Under the pieces are notes generated by a model, which was not told the origin of the DNA, searched no databases, and worked only from the letters and a program-made list of their open reading frames with translations. Positions 26,246 through 36,179 of a stretch of DNA of 53,964 nt are shown one piece after another; the stretch's first letter is position 1, and every line of letters begins with the position of its first letter. The position numbers and the translations under genes are program-made. The DNA is from UMGS1696 sp963642885 (GTDB lineage: Bacteria; Bacillota; Clostridia; Oscillospirales; CAG-272): contig CAVIJI010000012.1 of the NCBI GenBank assembly GCA_963642885.1, forward strand, positions 1 through 53,964. The letters are read 5' to 3'.

Positions 26246-26274
26246 TTGCATTTACGTAAATGATATGCTAAAAT
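26246..26274 (+). promoter_or_regulatory. Promoter of rnhA with palindromic spacer
   Basis: TTGCAT (26246-26251) and TAAAAT (26269-26274) with a 17-base spacer. The 14-base perfect palindrome CATTTACGTAAATG (26249-26262) overlaps the -35 and spacer, so rnhA may be repressed by an unidentified dimer. Confidence 0.55.
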
Positions 26275-26352
26275 AAAGTCGGTAATTTTACGGTACGCCG
26301 CATCGGTTTGCTTTAACGACGATTTACTCGGCGTATCCGAAGAGGTAACAAT

Positions 26353-26799
26353 ATGTCCGATAAAAAATTCGTGGAAATATACACCGATGGGTCGTGTCTG
26401 AAAAATCCCGGTCCCGGCGGTTGGGGAGCCGTACTCGTCTACAACGGAACGGAGAAAGAAATGTCAGGCGGCGAGCGTGACACCACAAATAACCGAATGG
26501 AACTGACAGCCGCCATTAAAGCCCTCGGTGCTCTTAAATATCCGTGCACGGTAAGTATGACAACCGATTCGAAATATCTTTGTGACGGAATCGAAAAAGG
26601 GTGGGCTGTGTCGTGGCGAAAGAACGGATGGCGAAAGAGCGACAAAACCCCCGCACTTAATCCCGACCTTTGGCAGCTCATACTTGAGCTGTGTGAAAAG
26701 CATGACGTAACATTCCATTGGGTCAAAGGTCATGCGGGGCACAAATATAATGAACGCTGTGACGAAATGGCGCAAACGGAGGCAAGAAAACTGCAATGA
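26353..26799 (+). CDS. rnhA: Ribonuclease HI
   Basis: Degrades the RNA strand of RNA-DNA hybrids during replication and R-loop removal. At 148 residues it is the typical stand-alone type. The catalytic carboxylates are Asp12 (YTDGSC), Glu50 (NNRMEL), Asp72 (TTDSKYL) and Asp137 (ERCDEMA), with His127 in the flexible loop. The basic protrusion (GWRKNGWRKSDKTP-like, about 88-101) that binds the hybrid is present. An AGAGGT site lies 6 bases before the ATG. The stop overlaps the next start (ATGA). Confidence 0.97.
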   Translation: MSDKKFVEIYTDGSCLKNPGPGGWGAVLVYNGTEKEMSGGERDTTNNRMELTAAIKALGALKYPCTVSMTTDSKYLCDGIEKGWAVSWRKNGWRKSDKTPALNPDLWQLILELCEKHDVTFHWVKGHAGHKYNERCDEMAQTEARKLQ

Positions 26800-27086
26800 A
26801 AAATCCGATTTCGGTGTTTATCGTAATTTTAATATGTGTTATGTCTCTCATATCGATTTACATAACAATCTATGATAAGGTGATGGCGAAAAAAGGACGC
26901 CGCCGCATTCCCGAGGCAACGCTGCTTCTGTTTTCCGCACTCGGCGGATCACTCGCGATGTACATTACAATGCAGCTGATAAGACATAAAACCAAGCATA
27001 TAAAGTTTATGCTCGGAATACCGATTATTATGGTATTTCAGGTCATATTGCTTGTTTGGCTGAATTACAAATTTCCTTTGTTTTAA
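26796..27086 (+). CDS. DUF1294 small membrane protein
   Basis: A 96-residue membrane protein with about three helices. YDKVMAKKGRRRIPEATLLLFSALGGSLAMY and RHKTKH match the DUF1294 pattern; the function of this family is unknown. The ATG overlaps the rnhA stop by 4 bases, so the two are translationally coupled. Its end is 39 bases from the convergent comEC end; no clear terminator hairpin is visible between them. Confidence 0.88.
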   Translation: MKNPISVFIVILICVMSLISIYITIYDKVMAKKGRRRIPEATLLLFSALGGSLAMYITMQLIRHKTKHIKFMLGIPIIMVFQVILLVWLNYKFPLF

Positions 27087-27124
27087 TTGATTCGGCGGTC
27101 AAACAACAGTAAATCGCGTTTTTC

Positions 27125-29440
27125 TCATTTACCGCTCAGCTTCACAACGGCATTGTATACGGTTTCCGTATCGTTTTCTATGACTTCACCGTTTTCATCG
27201 AAAAAAATCTTCGTGTTGTCATCGGCATATTCATACGCATTATATGATACAATCAAGGTCTTCGGCTTATTGTCAAATGTAAGTCCGAAGGCTTTTTTGT
27301 ATACCGGAGAATGCCTGCCTAAAATCAATACATCGGCGTTTTCCGCATCAACGATGCCGTCAGAGTCCTTCATCTCGTTAAATGAACACGATGCTATATA
27401 CGTCCCGCTGTCGTCTTTCTCTATCTTTACGGATGTTATCGGATGTGTGGAACGTTTTACATATTCCCTCTCGCACACCAGAGTACTGCCGCAGAAGGAT
27501 ATATCTTCGCCCGTGTCATAAACATATACCTCGATTCCCTTTTCGTTTGCCAAATCTAACAGCGAATAAAAAACGGATTCCTCTTTTTCGTTCACGGGAT
27601 TCGTAAGAATAATGCTTCTGACCGTCTCTCTGTCACACAATCTTCCGACAAATCGCACGTGCTTGCTGTGATAGTGATTTATAAGCAATGCTTCTATTTC
27701 GGTACAATGCAAAGACTCCATGTCATCAAGCAGATTATACGCAAAGCTGTATGAAGCATCCGATATCTCACTTAAAAGAAGCTTACCATCGGATTTCAAA
27801 ACAAAACCCTCATTCTTTTTTACCGCGGAATACACGAGATATGTTTCACCCTTTTCGTACACACGTACGGCAAAAATAACCGCGACAAACATAACAAACA
27901 CCGCCACTGAAGAAATACATACCTTCAGCCTGTTTTTGTTCTTCATGAAAGGCAGAATCAGTATGAGAGCCGTCAACGGAATCAAAAAGAACAAAGCGAA
28001 ATTATAGTTAATCGGTATGACCGCACCGTCAAAACGTGCGAAAAATCCCGCGGCAGCGGATATCAGAGAGCAATATCCGTTCATCAGAAATGCCATCGGA
28101 GCCACAAGCAGCTTTATCGGGTACAGAAGCAAATACGCCCAGCCGATATACATAAGCACCGAAACCAACGGTATAAATACGAGGTTGGCAGGCAGTGATA
28201 AAAGCGATATTTCGCCGAAATAAATCCAAAGAAGCGGAAGAAGGCTCAAATTGACGAAGCACGTCATGAGTACCGTACCGATTAACGATACGATACCGGA
28301 TACGATTTTTTTCGTGTGAGGAATATGTACCGTAAGATATTTCTTGAGTTTACCGAGCAAATCTTTTCCGAGCATCGCGGAAATAATACAGCTGTATGTT
28401 GCGGCAAACGACAGCTGCAGTCCGCAGTCTCCCGCCGCAAGCGGCTTAAACAATACTATAATACAGCCCGACAGCGCAAATGAGTTCAACGTGTTCGATT
28501 TGCGCGAAAAAAGAATCGAAAGCTGTGCGATAATATGCATTATTCCCGCTCTGACTACGGACGGTGTCATTCCGGTAAGTGCCATAAAAAACAACACCGC
28601 GGCAATATTTATTACACATCCGACTTTTCTTTTGATTTTCAGCTTTCTCATGTAGTTTTCAAGCATTGTAATAACCACCGCAAAATGAGTACCGCTGACA
28701 ACAAGCAGATGTGATATTCCGAGCCTTCGAAAGTCTCGTTTTACGGATTCATACAAACCGTTTCTGTTTCCGAGCAGTACCGCCGCAACCATTCCCCCCG
28801 TCTCACTGTCCGTATGAGCATCGATCATAGCCGTCAGTTTTTCGTTAAGCGCCGCAAATATATCCGAAATGACAAAACGCTCATCATGTCCTTTATATGT
28901 TAAATCATCTCCCGAGCAGACAAGCATTATATTTTTCGGATTATAATAGCTTTTTGCGTCAAACGAACCGAGATATCCGTCAAGCGAAAGACATTCCGCC
29001 TCTCCGTCGACAAGACTTCCCCTCTCAAGCTGTCCGACACTTGTCTCAAGTATTATCTGCGTCCCTTTGGGAAGGAGCGAGGATTCCACAACGGATGCCC
29101 GATAGCGCGAACCGTATGACAGCGAACTGTAGCACTCGTTTATTCTGAATCTGAAATAGTCCCGTTTGCCGACATACTCATCCATTCCCGCCGCATACAC
29201 GTTAAACGCACAATACGATATCACACAAGACAGTATCAATGCCGAAAACGAAAGAATAATCGATTTTCTTCTTTTCTTTCCGAGAAGTCCTACGGGGTTC
29301 ACTACGGATACAATCAAACATATCAGCGATATCACCGCGGCAACAATTTTCAATGTGCCGGAAAAATACGAAAAAATACATGATGAAACAAAAAAAGATA
29401 AAAACATGCATATTGTCGGAAAATTCTCAAGTATATTCAT
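27125..29440 (-). CDS. comEC: ComEC/Rec2-family DNA uptake channel
   Basis: A 771-residue membrane protein that in competent bacteria carries single-stranded DNA across the membrane. The start is the ATG at 29440, with a GAGAGTGG site upstream, not the one six codons earlier. After N-terminal helices comes the OB-like domain, then the competence core with HLLVVSGTHFAVV and LTGMTPSVVRAGIMH (about 245-320) and further helices. The C-terminal beta-lactamase-like domain has NHYHSKHV where HxHxDH is expected, so the metal Asp is missing. The late helices and soluble tail are intact. No comEA or comFC is adjacent. Confidence 0.92.
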   Translation of the reverse strand: MNILENFPTICMFLSFFVSSCIFSYFSGTLKIVAAVISLICLIVSVVNPVGLLGKKRRKSIILSFSALILSCVISYCAFNVYAAGMDEYVGKRDYFRFRINECYSSLSYGSRYRASVVESSLLPKGTQIILETSVGQLERGSLVDGEAECLSLDGYLGSFDAKSYYNPKNIMLVCSGDDLTYKGHDERFVISDIFAALNEKLTAMIDAHTDSETGGMVAAVLLGNRNGLYESVKRDFRRLGISHLLVVSGTHFAVVITMLENYMRKLKIKRKVGCVINIAAVLFFMALTGMTPSVVRAGIMHIIAQLSILFSRKSNTLNSFALSGCIIVLFKPLAAGDCGLQLSFAATYSCIISAMLGKDLLGKLKKYLTVHIPHTKKIVSGIVSLIGTVLMTCFVNLSLLPLLWIYFGEISLLSLPANLVFIPLVSVLMYIGWAYLLLYPIKLLVAPMAFLMNGYCSLISAAAGFFARFDGAVIPINYNFALFFLIPLTALILILPFMKNKNRLKVCISSVAVFVMFVAVIFAVRVYEKGETYLVYSAVKKNEGFVLKSDGKLLLSEISDASYSFAYNLLDDMESLHCTEIEALLINHYHSKHVRFVGRLCDRETVRSIILTNPVNEKEESVFYSLLDLANEKGIEVYVYDTGEDISFCGSTLVCEREYVKRSTHPITSVKIEKDDSGTYIASCSFNEMKDSDGIVDAENADVLILGRHSPVYKKAFGLTFDNKPKTLIVSYNAYEYADDNTKIFFDENGEVIENDTETVYNAVVKLSGK

Positions 29441-29621
29441 ATTTTTCCACTCTCTCATTTATTATCCGAGTTCGGAGGGTACGAATCATGTATCCACCCC
29501 GATGTTATCTAATATTATCATATAATTTTCGTTTTGTATATAAGAAAGCTCATTATTTTATTTGCATTATCATTCCGACACGGTAAATACGCGTTGTTCA
29601 AAGATATAATGCATTTTTTTA

Positions 29622-29651
29622 TTGACAACTTAACGTTTCTTATTGTATAAT
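29622..29651 (+). promoter_or_regulatory. Promoter of the ROK regulator-manA operon
   Basis: TTGACA (29622-29627) and TATAAT (29646-29651), both perfect, with an 18-base spacer and an extended TG before the -10. The rest of the 271-base gap 29441-29711 is AT-rich with no gene seen. Confidence 0.8.
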
Positions 29652-29711
29652 ATTTAATATAGTAAAAAAATAGCCTGACAAACCTATTGTTAAGAAATAA
29701 TGGAGCGGGTA

Positions 29712-30764
29712 ATGAATAATATCAGCTTAAGGAGTATAAAATACGAAAGTATAAAAGCAATATTCAGATCCATTGCCGATTCGGAAAAAATCAGCCGCGC
29801 GGAAATATCCGAAATCACGAACCTCAGTCTTGTAACCATAGGTAAAATCGCCGATGCTCTGCTTGAACTCGATCTTATTTCTCAGGAAAAGGAAATAAGA
29901 CCTCAAGCCGGACGCCGTGCCGGAATGCTCAGTGTGAATGAGAATAAGTATGCTCTGATTCTCGACTTCACATCATACGAGTTCCGATATGCGATTCTCA
30001 ACCTTCGTTTATCTATGACCGAAAAGTTCCACTATCAGTACAGAAACGATTTGTCCTTCGAGGACAACCTCGGATGTTTTCTTGCGGAAACAAAAGCCGC
30101 CGTCGATGTAAAGTATTCACTCGAAAACTGCTTCGGTGTCGGTGTTGCTGTTTCGGGGCCGTACAACAGTTCGACAGACCACGTGGTATCAAGCCGTGTG
30201 CCCGAATTATGTGCGATAAACCTCGAGAAAGTCGTATCGAAGCACTTTCCGAATTTACTGATTCGTATTGACTCTCAGGTAAATGCAGCCGCGAAATCAA
30301 ACATTACGCATATCGAAAATTACAGAGAAAAGAATATTGTTTACTGGTACATCGGAAACTCATATGTCTGCGGTGCGTATCTTGTCGGAGGAAACCTGAT
30401 TCTCGGCAAGGATAAGCATGCGTGCCAATTCGGTGCGATGCGTTTTTCCGACGGCAAAACACTCGAAAACAAACTCGAGCAATGTGATGATATCGATGCA
30501 TACGCGGATATTCTTTCTTCCGCCATGGCTACGGTAATAAGAATTCTCAGTCCGCACTTGCTTATCATCGAATACGACGCTAAGTTTGTGTGTTCCGATA
30601 TAATTCCGCTCATAAAGACAAATTTACTTGAAAAATACGGTATCCACCCCGAAAATATGCCCGACATGATACGTGCGTGCTGTAAATTCAGAAATTCTCA
30701 CAGAGGATTGACAATGGATCTACGCGACATGTGGCTTGACTCGCTTATACTCGGTGAGAATTGA
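29712..30764 (+). CDS. ROK-family transcriptional regulator
   Basis: A 350-residue regulator with an N-terminal winged helix (about 12-70: ISRAEISEITNLSLVTIGKIADALLELDLI) and a sugar-kinase-like ROK domain. The phosphate loop is degenerate (LILDFTSYEF instead of DxGxT), and the CxCGxxGC zinc cluster of active ROK kinases is absent, so it is a sugar-sensing repressor (XylR/NagC type), not a kinase. Start at the ATG at 29712, with GGAG 6 bases upstream. It lies 28 bases before manA and is expected to control that operon, perhaps in response to a mannose-type sugar. Confidence 0.88.
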   Translation: MNNISLRSIKYESIKAIFRSIADSEKISRAEISEITNLSLVTIGKIADALLELDLISQEKEIRPQAGRRAGMLSVNENKYALILDFTSYEFRYAILNLRLSMTEKFHYQYRNDLSFEDNLGCFLAETKAAVDVKYSLENCFGVGVAVSGPYNSSTDHVVSSRVPELCAINLEKVVSKHFPNLLIRIDSQVNAAAKSNITHIENYREKNIVYWYIGNSYVCGAYLVGGNLILGKDKHACQFGAMRFSDGKTLENKLEQCDDIDAYADILSSAMATVIRILSPHLLIIEYDAKFVCSDIIPLIKTNLLEKYGIHPENMPDMIRACCKFRNSHRGLTMDLRDMWLDSLILGEN

Positions 30765-30792
30765 TTATACTTATAGAAGGAGCTGTGTAAAA

Positions 30793-31752
30793 ATGGAAAA
30801 ATATGCAATGCTTATGACTCCGGTGTCAAAGGAGATTATCTGGGGCGGCGATAAGCTTCGTCGTGAGTACGGTAAAACCGCACCGTTCGAAAGAATCGCC
30901 GAATCGTGGGAGCTCACTGTTCGAGACGGTGAAATGTGTGTCATCGCTAACGGCGAATACTCCGGTAAAACTCTCGGAAGCTATATTAACGAAGACAAAA
31001 TCGGAATTCTCGGCACGAACTGCGAAAAGTACGACCGCTTTCCTCTGCTGATAAAATTCATTGACGCCGCAGACAGACTCTCGATTCAGGTTCATCCCGA
31101 TAACGACTATGCTCTTTCTCATGAGGGTGAATTCGGTAAAACCGAAATGTGGTATATAATGGAGGCTGAAGAGGGTGCGCGTTTGGTATACGGTCTCAAG
31201 GAAGGCTGCACCGTTGATGAATTCGCAAAAGCGGTTCATGAAGGACGTACCGAGGAAATGCTCAACTTCGTACCTGTACATAAGGGTGAGGTTTATTTCA
31301 TCCCGTCAGGTCAGGTTCACGCAATAGGCGCGGGTATTCTTATCGCGGAAATCCAGCAGAACTCCAATATCACCTACCGTGTATACGACTATAATCGCAA
31401 AGGCGCCGACGGAAAACCGAGACAGCTTCACACGGAAAAAGCACTTGATGTAATCAAGCTTCGTTCTAAATCCGAAATCGATGAAATTTGTTTCTCGAAA
31501 ACGGAAGAGAACGACGGAAGCACGATTCTCGCATCGTGCGAGTATTTCACGGTTAAAAAATACAATGTCAACGGCTCCGTTAAGCTGGACGCAAAGGATG
31601 ACAGTTTTCTGTCGGTACTTGTACTCGATGCGGATAACTGCACAGTCGGCGGTCATAAAGCCGTACGTGGCGACAGCTTCTTCATTCCCGCGGGAAGCGG
31701 CATGACGGAAATCAGCGGAAAAGCCGATATTATCGTATCTAAAGTAAACTGA
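30793..31752 (+). CDS. manA: Mannose-6-phosphate isomerase, class I
   Basis: Interconverts mannose 6-phosphate and fructose 6-phosphate. The 319-residue length fits the short bacterial type. Zinc ligands are around QVHPDN (His101), EMWY (Glu118) and QVHAIGAG (His176); the family segment AEIQQNSNITYRVYDY follows. AAGGAG lies 11 bases before the ATG; the longer upstream frame is not used. It is the second gene after the ROK regulator, with a terminator directly after. Confidence 0.95.
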   Translation: MEKYAMLMTPVSKEIIWGGDKLRREYGKTAPFERIAESWELTVRDGEMCVIANGEYSGKTLGSYINEDKIGILGTNCEKYDRFPLLIKFIDAADRLSIQVHPDNDYALSHEGEFGKTEMWYIMEAEEGARLVYGLKEGCTVDEFAKAVHEGRTEEMLNFVPVHKGEVYFIPSGQVHAIGAGILIAEIQQNSNITYRVYDYNRKGADGKPRQLHTEKALDVIKLRSKSEIDEICFSKTEENDGSTILASCEYFTVKKYNVNGSVKLDAKDDSFLSVLVLDADNCTVGGHKAVRGDSFFIPAGSGMTEISGKADIIVSKVN

Positions 31753-31770
31753 AAAATTCAACTGAAAACA

Positions 31771-31812
31771 AAAACAGTTCGTTACTTCATTCTGAAGTAA
31801 CGAACTGTTTTT
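31771..31812. terminator. Terminator between manA and ABC exporter
   Basis: An 18-base perfect stem, 31771-31788 with 31794-31811 (arm AAAACAGTTCGTTACTTC), around a 5-base loop, with T-runs on both strands. It serves convergent transcripts. Confidence 0.92.
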
Positions 31813-31828
31813 TACTTACGGTATTTTA

Positions 31829-33784
31829 TCAGGTCTCAATGCCCGCGAACTGATTCTGATACAGTCCGTAATATACGCCTTTCTTTTCGAGAAGCTGATC
31901 ATGATTGCCGCTTTCCATAACTCTGCCGTCTTTCATAACGATAATCATATCGGCATCGCGTATTGTCGAAAGTCTGTGGGCTATGATCAAGCTTGTACGG
32001 TTCTGCATAAGTGCGGCCATTGCCTGCTGAATGTGCATTTCCGTTCTGGTATCTACGGAAGATGTTGCTTCGTCAAGGATAAGTATCTTCGGATCCGCAA
32101 GTACCGCTCTCGCTATAGAAAGGAGCTGACGCTGTCCCTGACTGAGGTTGCTTCCGCCTTCCGAAAGAACCGTATTGTATCCTTCGGGAAGACGTTCGAT
32201 AAATTCTCTTGCCTTTGCGGTTTCGGCGGCATTTTTAATCGACTCGTCGTCCGCGTCAAGTTTACCGTATTTTATATTATTTCCGATGGTATCATGGAAT
32301 AAAACCGTATCCTGAAGAACTATCGCTATAGCGTTTCTAAGCTCTTTTTTCGGGATATCGTTTATGTTGATACCGTCGATTGTTATCTCACCCGAATCGA
32401 TATCATAGAATCTCGTGAGAAGATTTACAATCGTCGTTTTACCGGAACCTGTAGCACCTACGAGCGCGATTTTCTGTCCCTGCTTTACCTCGAGACTGAA
32501 GTCCTTGATAACCTGCTTGCCTTCGATGTAAGAGAAATTAATGTGCGAGAAATTCACGTTTCCGTCCATATGCTGGATATCCAACTTTGTCTTTCCCTCA
32601 TCCTTCTCGTCGGGAGTATCGAGTATGTTGAATACACGCTCGGCACCTGCTATCGCAGTAAGAATATTGGCATACTGGTTGGAAATTTGGTTTATAGGCT
32701 GTGACAACTGTCTGGAATACTGAAGTATTGCCTGAACATCACCTACCGAAATAGCTCCCATTACGGTGAAATATGCACCGAAAGCCGCAACGATAAGGTA
32801 ATTGAGGTTATTTATGATATTCATTGCGGGACCCATTATTCCGCCCCATACATTGGCCTTAATGCTGCATTTACGGAATTCCTCGCTTATTCTGGCAAAA
32901 TCACGACATGCGTCATCTTCCTTGCCGTATGCCATAACGGTCTTGTAACCTGTAACCATTTCTTCGACCTGTGTATTGAGCTCACCGAGCAGTACCTGTC
33001 TCGCTATGAAGTATTTTCTCATAAGCTTTGACAGCACCATCGAAACAACGACGGTAAGAGGAATGGTTATAAGTGATACAAGTGCCATACGCCAGTCATA
33101 CCTGATAAGCATTGCGAATGCGCCGATCAGTGTCAATACAGCGGACACCAGAGATGTAATCGATGAAGACAGCGTCTGTGAAATATTGTCGACATCGTTG
33201 GTCATACGGCTCATTATATCGCCGTGCGCGTGTGTATCCACATAGCTAATCGGAAGATAAGATATCTTGCGGAACAGGTCTTTTCGCATATTATATACGG
33301 TATCCTGCGAAATCTTTGCCGATGCTATACCCTGTACTATCTGAATGGCAGTACTTGCGAGATATACCAGCGCCATTAAAACAAGTATTTTTACCAGTCC
33401 GTCGAAATCAACGCTTAATCTTTGGTCTGTTATTGTAATGGCGTCTATCGCTTTACCCTGAAGTGTAGGGCCGAGAAGGCTGAGCAATGTTGTTATTATC
33501 GTCGTAATCACAATGAGAATTACGGCATACTTGCTTCTTCCTATGTATTTGATAAGCTTACCGAGAGTAGCTCTTACGTTCTTCGGCTTTTCGCGTATCA
33601 TGCCTCTGGGACCACCCGGTCCGCCGGGACCTCCTCCCGGGCCGCCCTTGGAGCCGTTTTTCTTCATCATATTACGAAGCTCATCTGCTGTCGGTTCACC
33701 GTTCTTTCCGTTTTTCTGCTTATTCGGTTTATCCGGCATGGGAGGCATATTCTCAGGCATATTTTTCTTCATGTTTTCAGGCAT
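31829..33784 (-). CDS. ABC exporter half-transporter, active-site subunit
   Basis: A 651-residue fused permease-ATPase. The start is the ATG at 33784, following GGGGGTGAG; a GTG three codons upstream is possible. The first 70 residues are rich in Met, Pro, Asn and Gly, including a Gly-Pro-Gly tract, which is unusual. Six transmembrane helices follow (about 85-370). The ATPase has Walker A GATGSGKTT, signature LSQGQRQ, Walker B ILILDEATSS with the catalytic Glu, and the H-loop IAHRLST. It overlaps the upstream half-transporter by 8 bases, so the two form a heterodimer, probably for drug or peptide export. Confidence 0.93.
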   Translation of the reverse strand: MPENMKKNMPENMPPMPDKPNKQKNGKNGEPTADELRNMMKKNGSKGGPGGGPGGPGGPRGMIREKPKNVRATLGKLIKYIGRSKYAVILIVITTIITTLLSLLGPTLQGKAIDAITITDQRLSVDFDGLVKILVLMALVYLASTAIQIVQGIASAKISQDTVYNMRKDLFRKISYLPISYVDTHAHGDIMSRMTNDVDNISQTLSSSITSLVSAVLTLIGAFAMLIRYDWRMALVSLITIPLTVVVSMVLSKLMRKYFIARQVLLGELNTQVEEMVTGYKTVMAYGKEDDACRDFARISEEFRKCSIKANVWGGIMGPAMNIINNLNYLIVAAFGAYFTVMGAISVGDVQAILQYSRQLSQPINQISNQYANILTAIAGAERVFNILDTPDEKDEGKTKLDIQHMDGNVNFSHINFSYIEGKQVIKDFSLEVKQGQKIALVGATGSGKTTIVNLLTRFYDIDSGEITIDGININDIPKKELRNAIAIVLQDTVLFHDTIGNNIKYGKLDADDESIKNAAETAKAREFIERLPEGYNTVLSEGGSNLSQGQRQLLSIARAVLADPKILILDEATSSVDTRTEMHIQQAMAALMQNRTSLIIAHRLSTIRDADMIIVMKDGRVMESGNHDQLLEKKGVYYGLYQNQFAGIET

Positions 33785-35531
33785 CCATCTCACCCCCGTT
33801 CGTCTTCATCTGCGATGAGTAAATATCTCTGTACGCGGCACTTGTTTTCATAAGGTTTTCGTGATTATCAAATGCCGTTATCTTTCCGTTTTCGATTACC
33901 GCGATTCTGTCGGCATGCATTACACTGGCAATTCTCTGAGCAATCATAATAACCGTCGTTCCGCTGAATTTCTTCTTGAGCTCTTCTCTGAGTTTAGCTT
34001 CGGTTCCGAGGTCAAGTGCGGAGGTACTGTCGTCCATTATGATTATCTCGGGATTGCGAAGAACAGCTCTCGATATGGCAACTCTCTGTTTCTGACCACC
34101 CGACAGTGACATACCTTTTTCGGCCACATACGATTCATAACCGTCTTCCATCTTGGATATAAATTCATCGGCCTGTGCCACAACAGCCGCTTCCTTTACG
34201 TCGTTTTCATTTGCGTCGCCCTTGCCCCATTTGATATTATCGGCAACGGAGCCCGAGAACAATTCGCTCTTTTGAAGTACGAATCCGATTTTCGAACGAA
34301 GAGCGTGAAGATTCCACTTTTTCACGTCAATTCCGTCGACATAAACCGTTCCGCCTACTGTATCGTAAAAACGCGGTATCAGGTTTACGATAGATGATTT
34401 TCCCGAACCCGTAGCTCCGATAATGGCGACGGTTTCACCTTTTTTGACTTCAAACGAAACATTATTGATTATATTGTCGCCTGATGCATCGGGATACTTG
34501 AAGGATACGTTTTCGAACTTAACCGTACCCTTTTCGGTGCCTTCGGTTACTTCACCGTCGGTGATAATGCGGTCGGCTTCGAGTACCTCACGCACACGGC
34601 CCGCGCACGCTTTGCTTCGTGCTATTTGCTGGAATATCATCGACATCATCATAATCGACATGAGCACCTGTGTGATGTACTGTACCGCAGCCATAACATC
34701 ACCGACGTTAAGCTTTGCGGCTTCTACCTGCCAGCCGCCTATATAAATAATCGCAACAACCGAAAGGTTCATTACAAAGCTCATGATAGGCATTATAGCG
34801 GACATGATTACGGATGCCTTATAGTTTACCGCTTGGTAATCGCTGTTTGCGACATCGAATCTGTTAATTTCGTGTTCTTCTCTCGTATATGCCTTAACTA
34901 CTCTCGCGCCCGTGACATTTTCCTGAACAACGGAGTTAACGCTGTCAAGCTTTTTCTGTGCGACGGTGAAAAGGGGAATAGCCTTTTTAATCATAATAAA
35001 TACTATTATGAGTATAAACGGCAACGCAACAGTCACGACATTTCCGAATGCCACATCAAGTGACAGACACATTACAAGGCCGCCTATGAAGCTTATAGGA
35101 GCACGTACAAACATTCTCAATACCATCTGCACAAGATCCTGCAATGAGGTAATATCGTTTGTAAGTCTCGTTACAAGTGAGCCTGTTGTAAATTTATCCG
35201 TCTGCTGAAGTGAAAGAGACATTACCTTGTTGAATGCATCCACTCTGACATCGTTTCCGAAGCCCTGTGATGCACGGCTGGCTGTATAACAGCACATCAA
35301 GCCCATAAATCCGCCGATAGCAACGAGAACTATCATTTCGATGCTTGTGGATACAATAGAGTTCATTACTTCGCTAAGTTCTCCGGATTCAACGACGGTA
35401 TTTATTATCCTTGACATGAGCTTAGGCTGCCAAAGATCAACAAGAACCTCGCCGATCATAAACAACGGAGAAATTATCGCAAAGAACCAGTACTTTTTCA
35501 AGTATGAAAGAAAACTGACCTTCTTTTTCAA
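33777..35531 (-). CDS. ABC exporter half-transporter, degenerate-site subunit
   Basis: A 584-residue fused permease-ATPase, partner of the gene that overlaps its end. The start is a TTG with GGAGAG 9-10 bases upstream. Six N-terminal helices are followed by Walker A GATGSGKSS, signature LSGGQKQR and Walker B IIIMDDSTSALD. The catalytic Glu of Walker B is Asp here. In heterodimeric exporters such as TM287/288 and BmrCD this marks the half that makes the non-hydrolysing site. The His of the switch is Gln (IAQRIAS), which supports this. It lies 96 bases after the MarR gene. Confidence 0.93.
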   Translation of the reverse strand: MKKKVSFLSYLKKYWFFAIISPLFMIGEVLVDLWQPKLMSRIINTVVESGELSEVMNSIVSTSIEMIVLVAIGGFMGLMCCYTASRASQGFGNDVRVDAFNKVMSLSLQQTDKFTTGSLVTRLTNDITSLQDLVQMVLRMFVRAPISFIGGLVMCLSLDVAFGNVVTVALPFILIIVFIMIKKAIPLFTVAQKKLDSVNSVVQENVTGARVVKAYTREEHEINRFDVANSDYQAVNYKASVIMSAIMPIMSFVMNLSVVAIIYIGGWQVEAAKLNVGDVMAAVQYITQVLMSIMMMSMIFQQIARSKACAGRVREVLEADRIITDGEVTEGTEKGTVKFENVSFKYPDASGDNIINNVSFEVKKGETVAIIGATGSGKSSIVNLIPRFYDTVGGTVYVDGIDVKKWNLHALRSKIGFVLQKSELFSGSVADNIKWGKGDANENDVKEAAVVAQADEFISKMEDGYESYVAEKGMSLSGGQKQRVAISRAVLRNPEIIIMDDSTSALDLGTEAKLREELKKKFSGTTVIMIAQRIASVMHADRIAVIENGKITAFDNHENLMKTSAAYRDIYSSQMKTNGGEMDA

Positions 35532-35627
35532 AAAATATCACTCTCCAATAATTATTTCAATACGATTGGTGAAACTCCGATTCGAGGTTACTCAAAACCT
35601 CATCATAACAAATATTTTCTCAATATA

Positions 35628-36134
35628 TTAATACTGATACGGGTCGTTGTCCTTTTCCGTTTCGGACAGAATATTGTTTTTCAGCTTTTCGAGCAGCTTG
35701 AGCAGTGTATCGTATTCGTTTTCCGTAAGGTTGCTCATCGCCTGATCCTCCTCGGCACGAATGCGTGCTTTCATTTTATTATCAAGCTCTCTGCCTTTAT
35801 CGGTAAGATATACTCTCGTTGCTCTGAGGTCATACGGGTCGGGTGTTCTGCGTACATAACCGTCATGCTCGAGCTTTTGCAGAACGACACTGATTGTCGG
35901 GGCTTTAAGATGAGTAGATTTCACCAGATCAAGCTGTGTACGTCCGTCTTTTTTGGAAAGCTCTATAAGCAGTGCTCTTCCCGATTTCTGTGATATGGGA
36001 TTATCTTCTCCCTTTTCGCGAATTTTATCGCCCATAAGTCTTGATATTTCGTTTATGAGCATCATCGGCGATTTTTTGTACGGCTCTATCTTTTCATACG
36101 GTTCCGGAGCCTTTCCGTTAACTTGCAGGTTCAT
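35628..36134 (-). CDS. MarR-family transcriptional regulator
   Basis: A 168-residue winged-helix repressor. The DNA-binding core (about 60-125) reads GRTQLDLVKSTHLKAPTISVVLQKLEHDGYVRRTPDPYDLRATRVYLTDKG in outline, the usual MarR recognition helix and wing. AGGAGG lies 5 bases before the ATG. It is the first gene before the two ABC half-transporters and most likely represses the operon until its substrate drug binds. A perfect promoter with an adjacent 15-base palindrome precedes it. Confidence 0.93.
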   Translation of the reverse strand: MNLQVNGKAPEPYEKIEPYKKSPMMLINEISRLMGDKIREKGEDNPISQKSGRALLIELSKKDGRTQLDLVKSTHLKAPTISVVLQKLEHDGYVRRTPDPYDLRATRVYLTDKGRELDNKMKARIRAEEDQAMSNLTENEYDTLLKLLEKLKNNILSETEKDNDPYQY

Positions 36135-36179
36135 TCTTTCCTCCTGTTATATTTAGTTTATATATAGTTTAGTGTTGGT

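Noticed and set aside
33600..33660. GC-rich Gly-Pro tract resembling a repeat array
   Set aside because: Coding sequence of the ABC subunit's N-terminal tail; too short and not regular at DNA level.
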